In this document: piece after piece, positions 8,799 through 16,227 of the stretch
Layout of the letters: each line of letters begins with the position of its first letter
How positions within the stretch are numbered: position 1 is the first letter of the stretch
Assembly: GCF_001634885.1 (NCBI RefSeq)
Contig: NZ_LWEX01000421.1
Span: 1-58,555, forward strand
DNA length: 58,555 nucleotides
Origin: Sulfitobacter sp. HI0040
Lineage (GTDB): Bacteria; Pseudomonadota; Alphaproteobacteria; Rhodobacterales; Rhodobacteraceae
Reading direction: 5' to 3'
Made by a program: the position numbers and the translations under genes
The notes under the pieces: generated by a model
Told to the model about the DNA's origin: nothing
The model's database searches: none
What the model saw: the letters and a program-made list of their open reading frames with translations, nothing else

Positions 8799-9520
8799 CG
8801 CAGCCAGCTCAATACGGCTTCCGGCTGCGCGAGGACGTGGCCGCCGGGCACCTCCGGTCGCTGGGCGAGGATGACGGGCAGGCGCAAGGCACGCGCGGCA
8901 TCCAGCTTGGCCCGCGCGCCGCTGCCGCCGGCATTCTTCGCAACCACATGGGTTATGCCGTGGGTTTCCATGAGCGCGCGGTCCCCCGCCACATCGAAAG
9001 GCCCACGCGCCAGTACGATGGCCGTATCCGGCAGGGGCAGCGCGCCTTCGGGCGGATCCACCAATCGCAACAGATAGTGGTGGTGGGGCGCCGTAGCAAA
9101 CAATCCGATATGCTGTTTGCCGATCGCCAGAAAGATACGGGCAGGCTGTTCGGGCAGGGCGGCGGGCAAATCCTCCACCCCGGGTACGAAGGTCCAGTCA
9201 TCCTCTGGCCCGGGATGCCAAGCGGGGCGCTCCAGCCTTGCCAGCGGCAACCCCAGTTGCGTGCAGGCGTCGTGGGCGTTGCGTGTCATCCCTGCGGCGA
9301 AGGGATGTGTGGCGTCGATCACATGGGTGATCGCTGCGCCCTCAAGGTAACGCAGAAGCCCCTCGACCCCGCCGAAGCCGCCAACCCGCGTGGGCAGGGG
9401 CTGGGAAACCGGCGCGCGGGTACGCCCCGCGTAGGAAAAGGTCGCATCGATCCCCGCGGCAGCCAGCAGGCCCGCCATTTGACTGGCCTCGGTCGTACCG
9501 CCGAGCAGAAGGATGCGCAT
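8774..9520 (-). CDS. cobK: Precorrin-6A reductase CobK
   Basis: CobK reduces precorrin-6A with NADPH. The 248 residues begin MRILLLGGTTEA, which contains the GGT-x-E motif of the family, and include SYAGRT, VIDATHPFA and VVAKNAGG. The frame is open well upstream, but ATG 9520 places the motif at the N terminus. It is the only minus-strand gene in a 14-kb plus-strand operon. Its 3' end overlaps cobJ by 25 nt, and its first codons overlap the start of cobL head to head, so its promoter must lie inside the cobL coding region. Confidence 0.93.
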   Translation of the reverse strand: MRILLLGGTTEASQMAGLLAAAGIDATFSYAGRTRAPVSQPLPTRVGGFGGVEGLLRYLEGAAITHVIDATHPFAAGMTRNAHDACTQLGLPLARLERPAWHPGPEDDWTFVPGVEDLPAALPEQPARIFLAIGKQHIGLFATAPHHHYLLRLVDPPEGALPLPDTAIVLARGPFDVAGDRALMETHGITHVVAKNAGGSGARAKLDAARALRLPVILAQRPEVPGGHVLAQPEAVLSWLRHSAPRGV

Positions 9521-10706
9521 GATGGGTGATCCCTGGCTCGTGATCATCGGGTTGAACGAAGATAGCCTTGCCGGTCTGTCGGGGGCAAGCCGGGCGGCCC
9601 TGGATGGCGCGGAAATCGTCTTCGGCGGGCCCCGGCACCTTGAACTGGCAGAGGTCGGCAGCCGGGGACGCCCCTGGCCCGTGCCGTTTTCGGTGGAACC
9701 CGTGCTCGCACTGCGAGGGCAGCAGGTGGCGGTTCTCGCCTCGGGCGATCCGTTCTGGTTTGGGGCTGGCGGCAGTCTTTCGGCACATCTCGAACCCGGT
9801 GAATGGCGGGTGTTTCCCGCCCCTTCCACCTTTGCGCTGGCTGCCGGCAGGCTGGGCTGGCGGCTGGAGGAAGTGCGCTGCATGGGGTTGCATGCGGCAC
9901 CCATGGCGCGTTTGCGCCCCGCACTCGCCCCCCGAAGGCGCCTCATCTGCCTGTTGCGCGATGGCGACGCCCCGGCGGAACTGGCCCGTTGGCTTACCGG
10001 GGAGGGGGCCGGGACGGCAACCCTGCATGTCCTAGAAGCGCTGGGCGGGCCGAGGGAGCGCATTCGCAAGACCACAGCCGCCGTGTTTGACCTCAACGAT
10101 ATTTCCGCGCCGGTGGCCGTGGCTGTCGAACTGCCCGAAGACGTTGGGCTGTCGCGGACCTCTGGTCTTTCCGATGCGCTTTTTGCGAGCGATGGGCATC
10201 AGATCACCAAACGGCCCATTCGCGCGGTAACGCTGTCCAGCCTCTGCCCGCGCCCCGGTGAACGCCTTTGGGACTTGGGCTCAGGCTCCGGCTCGATCTC
10301 TGTTGAATGGTGCCTCGCCGGGGGGCGCGCCGAAGCGGTGGAGATGAAGCCCGCACGCCTCGACGCCATGCGCCGCAATGCCGAGGCGTTCGGGATCGAA
10401 CATCTGATACAGATCCACGCGGGCGATTCACTGTCGCTCATCCACGACCTGGCAAAACCGAACGCGGTCTTTGTCGGCGGGGGTGCTTCCGCGCGGCTCT
10501 TCGATACGCTCTTTGCCGCCTTGCCCGCAGGGGTGCGGATCGTGGCGAATGGCGTCACGCTGGAGACCGAGGCGCTGCTGATCGAACAGCAGGCCAGCCG
10601 CGGCGGCACGTTGCTCAGGATCGAGACCGCGCAGGCCGAACCACTGGGTACGCTGCGCGGCTGGACGGCGGCGCGGCCGGTCGTGCAATGGGCGACAACG
10701 ACATGA
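9519..10706 (+). CDS. cobL: Precorrin-6Y C5,C15-methyltransferase (decarboxylating) CobL
   Basis: CobL is a two-domain enzyme. The N-terminal CbiE-like domain (about 1-200) methylates C5 and C15, and the C-terminal CbiT-like domain decarboxylates the C12 acetate. The CbiE part shows ASGDPFWFGAGGSL, and the CbiT part shows DLGSGSGSISVEW, a class I methyltransferase motif, and FVGGG. Possible starts are ATG 9513, 9519 and 9522. An AAGG at 9509-9512 favours 9519 (395 aa) or 9522. The gene ends in an ATGA overlap with cobE. The start region overlaps the divergent cobK start. Confidence 0.92.
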   Translation: MMGDPWLVIIGLNEDSLAGLSGASRAALDGAEIVFGGPRHLELAEVGSRGRPWPVPFSVEPVLALRGQQVAVLASGDPFWFGAGGSLSAHLEPGEWRVFPAPSTFALAAGRLGWRLEEVRCMGLHAAPMARLRPALAPRRRLICLLRDGDAPAELARWLTGEGAGTATLHVLEALGGPRERIRKTTAAVFDLNDISAPVAVAVELPEDVGLSRTSGLSDALFASDGHQITKRPIRAVTLSSLCPRPGERLWDLGSGSGSISVEWCLAGGRAEAVEMKPARLDAMRRNAEAFGIEHLIQIHAGDSLSLIHDLAKPNAVFVGGGASARLFDTLFAALPAGVRIVANGVTLETEALLIEQQASRGGTLLRIETAQAEPLGTLRGWTAARPVVQWATTT

Positions 10707-11083
10707 GGGTGGCTGGGATTGGCTTCCGGGGCGCGGCGGATGCAGCCGCGATCAACGATGCGCTGGACCGCGCCTTGGCCGAAGCGGGCGGGGCGATCGA
10801 TGCGCTGGTGACCGAAGCCGCTAAGGCGCGCGCCCCTGTTTTCCGGGAAGTGGCGCAGGCGCGTGGCCTCCCCGGCCTCGGGGTGCGGGTAGAAGATATC
10901 GGCGGCCTGATGACGCCGACCCAATCGCAGCGCATTCAGGACCGTTTCGGGACCGGGTCGCTCTGCGAAGCGGCGGCGCTGGCCGCGGTGGGGCCGGGGG
11001 GGCGGCTGGTTGCGGTGCGGGTGATCTCGGGTGATGGTATGGCGACGGCGGCGATTGCCGAAAGCGAAGGGAACGACAGGTGA
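10703..11083 (+). CDS. cobE: CobE / CbiG C-terminal-domain protein
   Basis: This 126-residue protein corresponds to the C-terminal domain of CbiG. Family features are GIGFRGAAD near the start, [26 protein letters not shown] and [11 protein letters not shown]. CobE is needed for aerobic cobalamin synthesis, but its exact role is not settled. ATG 10703 overlaps the cobL stop by 4 nt, and its own stop overlaps the GTG start of cobM. A start at ATG 10688, five codons earlier, is possible but less likely. Confidence 0.85.
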   Translation: MRVAGIGFRGAADAAAINDALDRALAEAGGAIDALVTEAAKARAPVFREVAQARGLPGLGVRVEDIGGLMTPTQSQRIQDRFGTGSLCEAAALAAVGPGGRLVAVRVISGDGMATAAIAESEGNDR

Positions 11084-11862
11084 CGGTACATTTCATCGGC
11101 GCGGGGCCGGGCGCGCCCGACCTTATCACGTTGCGGGGGCGGGACCTGATCGCGGCTTGCCCGGTTTGCCTCTATGCGGGTTCCCTCGTGCCCGAAGCGC
11201 TGCTTCAGCACTGCCCCGAAGGCGCGCGCGTGGTGAATACGGCGCGCATGTCGCTCGATGAGATCATGGAAGAGATCGCCGCTGCGGACGCCGCCGGCCA
11301 TGATGTCGCGCGCCTTCATTCGGGGGACCTTTCAGTGTGGTCGGCCATGGGCGAACAACTGCGCCGCCTTCGCGCGATGGGGATCGCCTATGACGTCACG
11401 CCGGGCGTGCCGTCCTTTGCCGCAGCCGCCGCCGAACTGGGCGCGGAGCTGACGTTGCCGGGGGTGGCGCAATCGGTCGTGCTCACCCGGACATCCGGGC
11501 GGGCGACCGCCATGCCCGAGGGCGAGACACTTTCGAACTTTGCCAAAACGGGCGCCACCCTTGCCATCCACCTTTCCGTTCACGTGCTCGAAAAGGTCGT
11601 TGCCGATCTGACCCCGCATTATGGAGAAGACTGTCCGGTCGCCGTGGTCTGGCGTGCAAGCTGGCCCGATCAGCGCATCGTGAAAGCATCGCTCGGCACG
11701 TTGCGCACGGCAATCGGTGAAGAAATGGAGCGCACGGCGCTCATCCTCGTGGGCCATGCCATCGGGGCGGAGGACTTTGGCGAAAGCAGGCTCTATGCCG
11801 GAGATTATGACCGCCGCTTCCGCCCGGTCGGAACCGCGCCCCGCTTCCCGGAGGAAACATGA
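11080..11862 (+). CDS. cobM: Precorrin-4 C11-methyltransferase CobM
   Basis: CobM is an S-adenosylmethionine-dependent enzyme that adds the C11 methyl group to precorrin-4, giving precorrin-5. The 260 residues begin with the glycine-rich loop [16 protein letters not shown] and contain [21 protein letters not shown] and [12 protein letters not shown], all typical of this branch. The start is GTG at 11080, embedded in the cobE stop (GTGA). The stop overlaps the cobB start (ATGA). Confidence 0.95.
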   Translation: MTVHFIGAGPGAPDLITLRGRDLIAACPVCLYAGSLVPEALLQHCPEGARVVNTARMSLDEIMEEIAAADAAGHDVARLHSGDLSVWSAMGEQLRRLRAMGIAYDVTPGVPSFAAAAAELGAELTLPGVAQSVVLTRTSGRATAMPEGETLSNFAKTGATLAIHLSVHVLEKVVADLTPHYGEDCPVAVVWRASWPDQRIVKASLGTLRTAIGEEMERTALILVGHAIGAEDFGESRLYAGDYDRRFRPVGTAPRFPEET

Positions 11863-13184
11863 TCCCCCCCGGCCTCCTGATCTCTGCCCCCTCCTCCGGG
11901 GCTGGCAAGACCACGCTGATGCTGGGGCTGCTCGCGGCGCTGCGGGCGCAGGGGGTGACCGTCCAGCCTTTCAAGAGCGGGCCTGACTACATCGATCCCG
12001 CGTTCCATACGGCTGCGTCTGGTCGTGCCTCCTTCAATCTGGATAGCTGGTCGATGCCCGATGCGGACATCGCCGGGCTGGTCGGTAATGCGTCAGGTGC
12101 GGACATGATCCTCGCGGAAGGGTCGATGGGCCTTTTCGACGGGGTCGCCAAACCGGGGGCCTGCGGAAACGGCGCAAGCGCCGATATCGCCGCGCGCATG
12201 GGCTGGCCCGTTGTGCTGGTGCTGGATGTGTCGGGGGCGGCGCAGTCCGTCGCGGCCACCGCGCTTGGTTTCAGCAGGATGCGGCCCGACGTGACGCTTG
12301 CCGGGGTCGTGCTGAACAGGGTGGCATCGCCGCGTCACGAAACGCTGGTGCGGGTCGGGATGGAACAGGTGGGCATCCGCGTGCTGGGCAGCCTGCCGCG
12401 CCGCAAGGAGATCGAGATGCCGGAACGACACCTCGGACTCGTGCAGGCGGGAGAGCAGGAAAACCTGCCCGATATCCTGTCGCAGGCCGCCGCGTTTGTA
12501 ACCGAACATATCGACATTGCTGCCCTGCGGGCCGCCGCCGCGGGCACCTATGGCGAAACGCTGCCACCCGCTGTGATCACCCCGCCGGGGCAACGCGTGG
12601 CCCTCGCGAAGGACGACGCCTTCGCTTTCGTCTATCCGCATCTCGCCGCCGGATGGCGCGCGGCGGGGGCTGAGGTTCTGCCGTTCTCCCCGCTGGCCGA
12701 CGAAGCCCCGGACCCAGATGCGGACGTCTGCTGGCTGCCCGGCGGCTATCCGGAATTGCATGCCGGTCGCCTCGCTGCAGCCGAACGGTTCCGCAATGGG
12801 TTGCAGACCTTTGCGCAGACAAAACCGGTGCATGGAGAGTGTGGGGGCTACATGGCGATGGGGGCGGGATTGGTGGATCGGGATGGCATACGCCACCGTA
12901 TGGCTGGGCTGCTGGGGCTGGAGACATCCTTTGCCACGCGCAAAATGCACCTCGGTTATCGCCGCGCCGACCTCAACGCGCCGATCCCGGGGCACTCGGC
13001 GCGGGCAATGTTGCGCGGGCATGAATTCCACTATGCCACCATCCTTTCCGAACCGGATGCTCCCTTGGCAAGGATTTGCGACGCCAATGATCAGGACGTT
13101 CCCGAAACGGGTTCTGTCCGCCGGTTCGAAGGGGGCGGTCAGGCTACCGGGACATTCTTTCACATGATCGCCGTTGCATCGTGA
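11859..13184 (+). CDS. cobB: Hydrogenobyrinic acid a,c-diamide synthase CobB
   Basis: CobB amidates the a and c side chains with glutamine and ATP, making the substrate for cobalt insertion by CobNST. The 441 residues contain a dethiobiotin-synthetase-like ATP domain with a P-loop (SSGAGKTT, about 12-19), [11 protein letters not shown] and GSMGLFDG. A class I glutamine amidotransferase domain follows, with the nucleophile cysteine in [11 protein letters not shown]. Both ends overlap neighbouring genes by 4 nt. Length and motifs are normal. Confidence 0.95.
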   Translation: MIPPGLLISAPSSGAGKTTLMLGLLAALRAQGVTVQPFKSGPDYIDPAFHTAASGRASFNLDSWSMPDADIAGLVGNASGADMILAEGSMGLFDGVAKPGACGNGASADIAARMGWPVVLVLDVSGAAQSVAATALGFSRMRPDVTLAGVVLNRVASPRHETLVRVGMEQVGIRVLGSLPRRKEIEMPERHLGLVQAGEQENLPDILSQAAAFVTEHIDIAALRAAAAGTYGETLPPAVITPPGQRVALAKDDAFAFVYPHLAAGWRAAGAEVLPFSPLADEAPDPDADVCWLPGGYPELHAGRLAAAERFRNGLQTFAQTKPVHGECGGYMAMGAGLVDRDGIRHRMAGLLGLETSFATRKMHLGYRRADLNAPIPGHSARAMLRGHEFHYATILSEPDAPLARICDANDQDVPETGSVRRFEGGGQATGTFFHMIAVAS

Positions 13185-13906
13185 CCGGCTTCGTCTCATT
13201 CGTTTCCTCGGGCCCGGGAGATCCCGAACTGCTGACGGTAAAGGCCGTCCGCCGTCTGGAAGAGGCGGACGCGGTGCTGTTCGATGACCTGTCGTCCGGC
13301 CCGATACTTGCCCATGCACGCGACGATGCCGACCTGATCGGTGTGGGAAAACGCGCGGGTCGCGCCTCCCCCAAGCAGGACCATGTGAGCCGCGTTCTCG
13401 TCGATTACGCGCGGACGGGCCAGCGTGTGGTACGCCTGAAATCCGGTGACAGCGGGATGTTCGGGCGGCTGGAGGAAGAGATCACCGCCCTGCGCGGCGC
13501 CGGCATCCCCTATGAGGTGGTCCCGGGCGTGACCAGCGCCTCGGCGGCGGCGGCTGCCGTGGGTATTCCACTGACGCGGCGGTTGACCGCACGGCGGGTG
13601 CAATTCATTACCGGCGCGGATGTGACCGGCGGATTGCCGTCCGACGTCAACATGGCCGCGCTTGCCGATCCCATGGCAACGACGGTCATCTACATGGGCA
13701 AACGTACCTTTGCGGAACTGGCCGCGCGGCTGATCGCGCATGGTCTCGCGCCACAGACCCCGGCAATGCTCGCCGAAGCGGTTTCCACCCCCGCGCAGAA
13801 GATCACCCGGATGACGATAGAAGAGCTCGCCACGCATCTGCAATCCGCACCGAGCAGCACGCCCGCGCTCATCTTCTACGGCCCGCTGGCGGAGTTCGAT
13901 CCTTGA
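13181..13906 (+). CDS. cobA: Uroporphyrinogen-III C-methyltransferase (SUMT) CobA
   Basis: This enzyme makes precorrin-2 from uroporphyrinogen III by two S-adenosylmethionine-dependent methylations, the entry step of the pathway. The 241 residues start at GTG 13181 (GTGA overlap with cobB) and show SSGPGDPELLTVKA, ADAVLFDDL and PGVTSASAAAAAVGIPLTRR. The usual LKGGDPFIFGRGGEE loop reads LKSGDSGMFGRLEEE here. That is a variant rather than a break, because the surrounding fold motifs are intact. The stop overlaps a TTG start of the next gene. Confidence 0.92.
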   Translation: MTGFVSFVSSGPGDPELLTVKAVRRLEEADAVLFDDLSSGPILAHARDDADLIGVGKRAGRASPKQDHVSRVLVDYARTGQRVVRLKSGDSGMFGRLEEEITALRGAGIPYEVVPGVTSASAAAAAVGIPLTRRLTARRVQFITGADVTGGLPSDVNMAALADPMATTVIYMGKRTFAELAARLIAHGLAPQTPAMLAEAVSTPAQKITRMTIEELATHLQSAPSSTPALIFYGPLAEFDP

Positions 13907-14211
13907 AGGCTTTCGTTTGCACCACCTGTTCGCTGGGTCGCGTCGGGTTTCTCGAGACTTTGCGCGAGGCCCTGCCGGAGGGGATCCCGGTAGAGGGGGT
14001 TGAATGCATGTCCGGCTGCGCCCGGGACCAGACGGTCGCATTCCGCGCGACGGGAAAGGTGGCCTATCTGTTCGGAGAGATCACCGCTGCCGATCTGCCG
14101 GAACTGCGCCGGTTCGCGGAACTCTACGCCCGGTCCCCCGATGGGACATTCGCGGATGCCCGGGTGCTTGGCGGGCTGCGCATGAAGGCGATGGCGAGGA
14201 TACCGGGATGA
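13903..14211 (+). CDS. DUF1636 metal-binding-type protein (copy 2)
   Basis: This 102-residue protein starts at TTG 13903, which shares TTGA with the cobA stop. It has the same four-cysteine layout as the copy at 911-1276: C6-x2-C9 and C35-x3-C39 (ECMSGCARD). Its C-terminal segment (RMKAMARIPG) also echoes the SLARIPP ending of copy 1. The stop overlaps the cobF start (ATGA). The function is unknown; a metal- or electron-handling role in corrin synthesis is inferred from the two copies in one operon. Confidence 0.8.
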   Translation: MKAFVCTTCSLGRVGFLETLREALPEGIPVEGVECMSGCARDQTVAFRATGKVAYLFGEITAADLPELRRFAELYARSPDGTFADARVLGGLRMKAMARIPG

Positions 14212-14948
14212 AGCTCACTCTCATCGGGATCGGCACAGGGAATATCGATCATCTGACACTGCAGGCGGCGAAGGCGATCAATGCGCAGGATGTCATACTG
14301 ATCCCCCGCAAGGGGCCGGACAAGGCCGATCTGGCAGAACTGCGTATGCGGATTTGCCAAGAGGTCATTACCGGGAACCGGACGCATATCGTCGAATTCG
14401 ATCTGCCAACACGGGACCCCGAGACGCCGGACTATCGCAGGCGCGTGGAGGACTGGCACGATGCCATTGCCGAGGTCTGGATGAAGGCGATGGAAGGCCA
14501 AAGCGGAGCCGAACGGTTCGGCCTGCTGGTCTGGGGGGATCCGTCGCTCTACGATTCGACGCTGCGGATCGCGAAACGGCTCGTCCCCCGCCCGGAAATC
14601 GAGGTGATCCCCGGCATCACATCCCTTCAGGCGCTCACGGCCACCCATGCTATTCCGCTGAACGATGTCGGCGCGCCTGTTACCATCACCACAGGGCGGC
14701 GCCTGCGAGACGGTGGCTGGCCCGAAGGCGTGGATACGGTCGCGGTCATGCTGGATGGCGAATGCAGCTTCACGGTCTTGCCGCCCGAGAATCTGCACAT
14801 CTGGTGGTGCGCATATGCCGGCATGCCGAATGAAATCGCCATTTCGGGCCCTTTGGCGGAGGTAGGCGAACGCATCATCCGGCAAAGGGCCGAGGCGCGC
14901 GCGGCCCATGGTTGGATCATGGACATCTACCTGCTGAGACGCGGCTGA
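14208..14948 (+). CDS. cobF: Precorrin-6A synthase (deacetylating) CobF
   Basis: CobF removes the C1 acetyl group and methylates C1, a step found only in the aerobic pathway. The 246-residue protein begins LIGIGTGNIDHLTLQAAKA and contains LIPRKGPDKADLA, VWGDPSLYDSTLRIA and IPGITSLQALTA. The frame is open upstream, but ATG 14208 overlaps the previous stop and places the glycine-rich loop at the N terminus. It is the last gene of the plus-strand operon; arfB converges on it 9 nt later. Confidence 0.93.
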   Translation: MKLTLIGIGTGNIDHLTLQAAKAINAQDVILIPRKGPDKADLAELRMRICQEVITGNRTHIVEFDLPTRDPETPDYRRRVEDWHDAIAEVWMKAMEGQSGAERFGLLVWGDPSLYDSTLRIAKRLVPRPEIEVIPGITSLQALTATHAIPLNDVGAPVTITTGRRLRDGGWPEGVDTVAVMLDGECSFTVLPPENLHIWWCAYAGMPNEIAISGPLAEVGERIIRQRAEARAAHGWIMDIYLLRRG

Positions 14949-14957
14949 TCGGTCCGC

Positions 14958-15380
14958 TCAGCCGGGGGGATCGACCTTGCCGCGCAGCGCTTTGATCTCG
15001 CCCCGGGCCTTCTTCGATTTGAGCCTGCGCTTCTTCGACCCCAGGGTGGGCCGCGTGGGGATACGCCGCTTCGGCGGAGTGAGCGCGCCCCGGATCAGAT
15101 CGGCCAGCCGGTCGCGGGCAATATCGCGGTTCCGCGCCTGCGAGCGGGTTTCGTCGCATTGGATGATCAGCGCGCCCTCGTTGGTCCAGCGGCGCCCGGC
15201 AAGCCGTTTAAGCCGGGCTTTGACGGGGCCCGTCAAGGAAGGCGAGGTCGCGGCCTCGAACCGCAGTTCCACCGCCGTTGCGACTTTGTTGACGTTCTGC
15301 CCCCCGGGTCCGGAGGACCGCACGAAGCTTTCGGTAATCTCCCAGTCCTGTATCGCGACGTCTTTGGTGATATGCAGCAT
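14958..15380 (-). CDS. arfB: Alternative ribosome-rescue peptidyl-tRNA hydrolase ArfB
   Basis: ArfB (YaeJ) binds stalled ribosomes through a basic tail and hydrolyses the peptidyl-tRNA with a release-factor-like GGQ loop. The 140 residues carry SSGPGGQNVNKV (G26-G27-Q28) and a C-terminal tail rich in Lys and Arg (about residues 100-135) that would sit in the mRNA channel. The length matches the family. It is transcribed toward cobF with a 9-nt gap and no visible terminator. Confidence 0.93.
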   Translation of the reverse strand: MLHITKDVAIQDWEITESFVRSSGPGGQNVNKVATAVELRFEAATSPSLTGPVKARLKRLAGRRWTNEGALIIQCDETRSQARNRDIARDRLADLIRGALTPPKRRIPTRPTLGSKKRRLKSKKARGEIKALRGKVDPPG

Positions 15381-15468
15381 CGTGCCCCCTTGGCCCCATC
15401 ATCGCATCGGAACGGGGCAGGGTGAAGGGGCGTTGATCCTGCGACTCCCAGACTGCGAAGGACCCGCG

Positions 15469-15873
15469 ATGACACAGATGCTCACCCTCCCCGCGGTGGC
15501 GCAGATCGGCACCAGCCGCGAAGACCTGATTGCCCTGCGCGTGACCGGAGGGATCGACGCGGAACAGATGGACGCCCTCGCCAGCTTTTTGAATTCTGTG
15601 TTCGATGAGCGGGACACCGTCGATCTGTTGATTGTTTTCGACCGGTACATCCCGGCCGCCCCGGCGGACACATTCGACTGGGACGCGATCAAGGCGTGGT
15701 TTCGCGCGGATGGCAACCTACGGCGCTATATCGTCGTGGGAGACGGGGCGCATGTGAACGAGCTGCTGGACGGCCTGTCGAGCATCCTTCCCGTGACGCC
15801 CGAGATTTTCGACGAAGAATTGTCGGCCTGGCGGGCGCTCGATGCCCATGCGACAGCCCCGGGAAGCGTGTGA
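15469..15873 (+). CDS. STAS/SpoIIAA-like protein
   Basis: This 134-residue protein resembles the SpoIIAA-like (DUF3478) family, a STAS-like fold seen in small proteins that may bind lipids or take part in regulation. Features are the alternating beta/alpha pattern, LIALRVTGGIDAEQMDAL, and DLLIVFDRY followed by FDWDAIKAWFR. ATG 15469 has GAAGGA at 15457-15462, 6 nt upstream, and is preferred over ATG 15478. It stands alone between arfB and a terminator-like hairpin. The function is not known. Confidence 0.65.
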   Translation: MTQMLTLPAVAQIGTSREDLIALRVTGGIDAEQMDALASFLNSVFDERDTVDLLIVFDRYIPAAPADTFDWDAIKAWFRADGNLRRYIVVGDGAHVNELLDGLSSILPVTPEIFDEELSAWRALDAHATAPGSV

Positions 15874-15893
15874 AACGATTACTCAAATGAAAT

Positions 15894-15919
15894 GGGCCGC
15901 CCCCGATAGGGAGCGGCCC
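15894..15919. terminator. GC-rich hairpin, probable terminator
   Basis: A 7-bp perfect stem, GGGCCGC/GCGGCCC (15894-15900 with 15913-15919), encloses a loop that can extend the pairing with CCC and GGG. On the minus strand it is followed by a T-rich stretch (ATTTCATTT), so it probably ends the short unit with the 18-codon ORF. It may also act for the plus-strand gene ending at 15873. Confidence 0.6.
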
Positions 15920-15994
15920 AATCGAATGGTTTCAGGAGGCGGAGCCGGTAAGACCCTGCGATCAACCTGGTGACTTCGACTGCCGGGGTTTGCC

Positions 15995-16051
15995 CTAGCA
16001 GGAAACCTCCCAAGCTGTTCCGACACCTCTCTCCAATACCGTTCTTGACAC
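15995..16051 (-). CDS. Putative 18-residue small protein with an extended Shine-Dalgarno
   Basis: A GTG at 16051 opens an 18-codon frame that reads MSRTVLERGVGTAWEVSC and ends with TAG. It is preceded by AAAGGAGGTGATCC (16066 down to 16053), complementary to the last 14 bases of a typical 16S rRNA, with 7 nt between AGGAGG and the GTG. The peptide ends in cysteine and has one tryptophan. I do not recognise it. It could be a small protein, a leader peptide controlling the structured RNA that follows, or a modified-peptide precursor. A chance ORF is possible, but such a long perfect ribosome-binding site argues against it. Confidence 0.5.
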   Translation of the reverse strand: MSRTVLERGVGTAWEVSC

Positions 16052-16052
16052 T

Positions 16053-16066
16053 GGATCACCTCCTTT
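16053..16066 (-). promoter_or_regulatory. Extended 14-nt Shine-Dalgarno sequence
   Basis: On the minus strand this reads AAAGGAGGTGATCC, the full complement of the 3' tail of bacterial 16S rRNA. Read on the plus strand it looks like the end of a 16S gene, but no other 16S sequence is present. It decides the GTG start at 16051. A CCTCCT lies downstream on the same strand (15934-15939) and could pair with the AGGAGG core, so a switch structure is conceivable. Confidence 0.6.
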
Positions 16067-16227
16067 ACATTTGTTGAACTCACCCGCAGCGTTGCACAGC
16101 CTGCATTTTCCGCAAAGCGATTTTTCAACCTCTTGGCAATCAATCGCGCAGAGCGTGCGGGATCAGCCACTAGTTGCTGCGTGACAGGAAGCTTGATCAA
16201 CGTACGACAGCGACCCGCCGCAGCCAA

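Larger units (their letters stand above)
15874..16227. other. 354-nt gap holding a short minus-strand transcription unit
   Basis: This is the only gap over 300 nt in the window. It is less GC-rich than its neighbours. On the minus strand it holds a 14-nt extended Shine-Dalgarno (16053-16066), an 18-codon ORF (15995-16051) and a GC-rich hairpin (15894-15919) placed as a terminator. No larger gene fits either strand. The remaining minus-strand leader (about 16067-16227) includes TTGAAA-type promoter-like sequence but no convincing -10 box. Confidence 0.6.

Noticed and set aside
9521-10096. N-terminal extension of cobK to 440 residues
   Set aside because: The extra residues are not family-like and lie opposite cobL. 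The CobK nucleotide motif starts at ATG 9520.
12093-13319. 408-codon open frame opposite cobB/cobA
   Set aside because: It is antisense to intact enzymes with conserved motifs and shows no domain of its own.
16053-16066. Sequence looking like the end of a 16S rRNA gene on the plus strand (GGATCACCTCCTTT)
   Set aside because: No other 16S sequence precedes it. The minus-strand reading as an extended Shine-Dalgarno with ideal spacing to a GTG explains it better.
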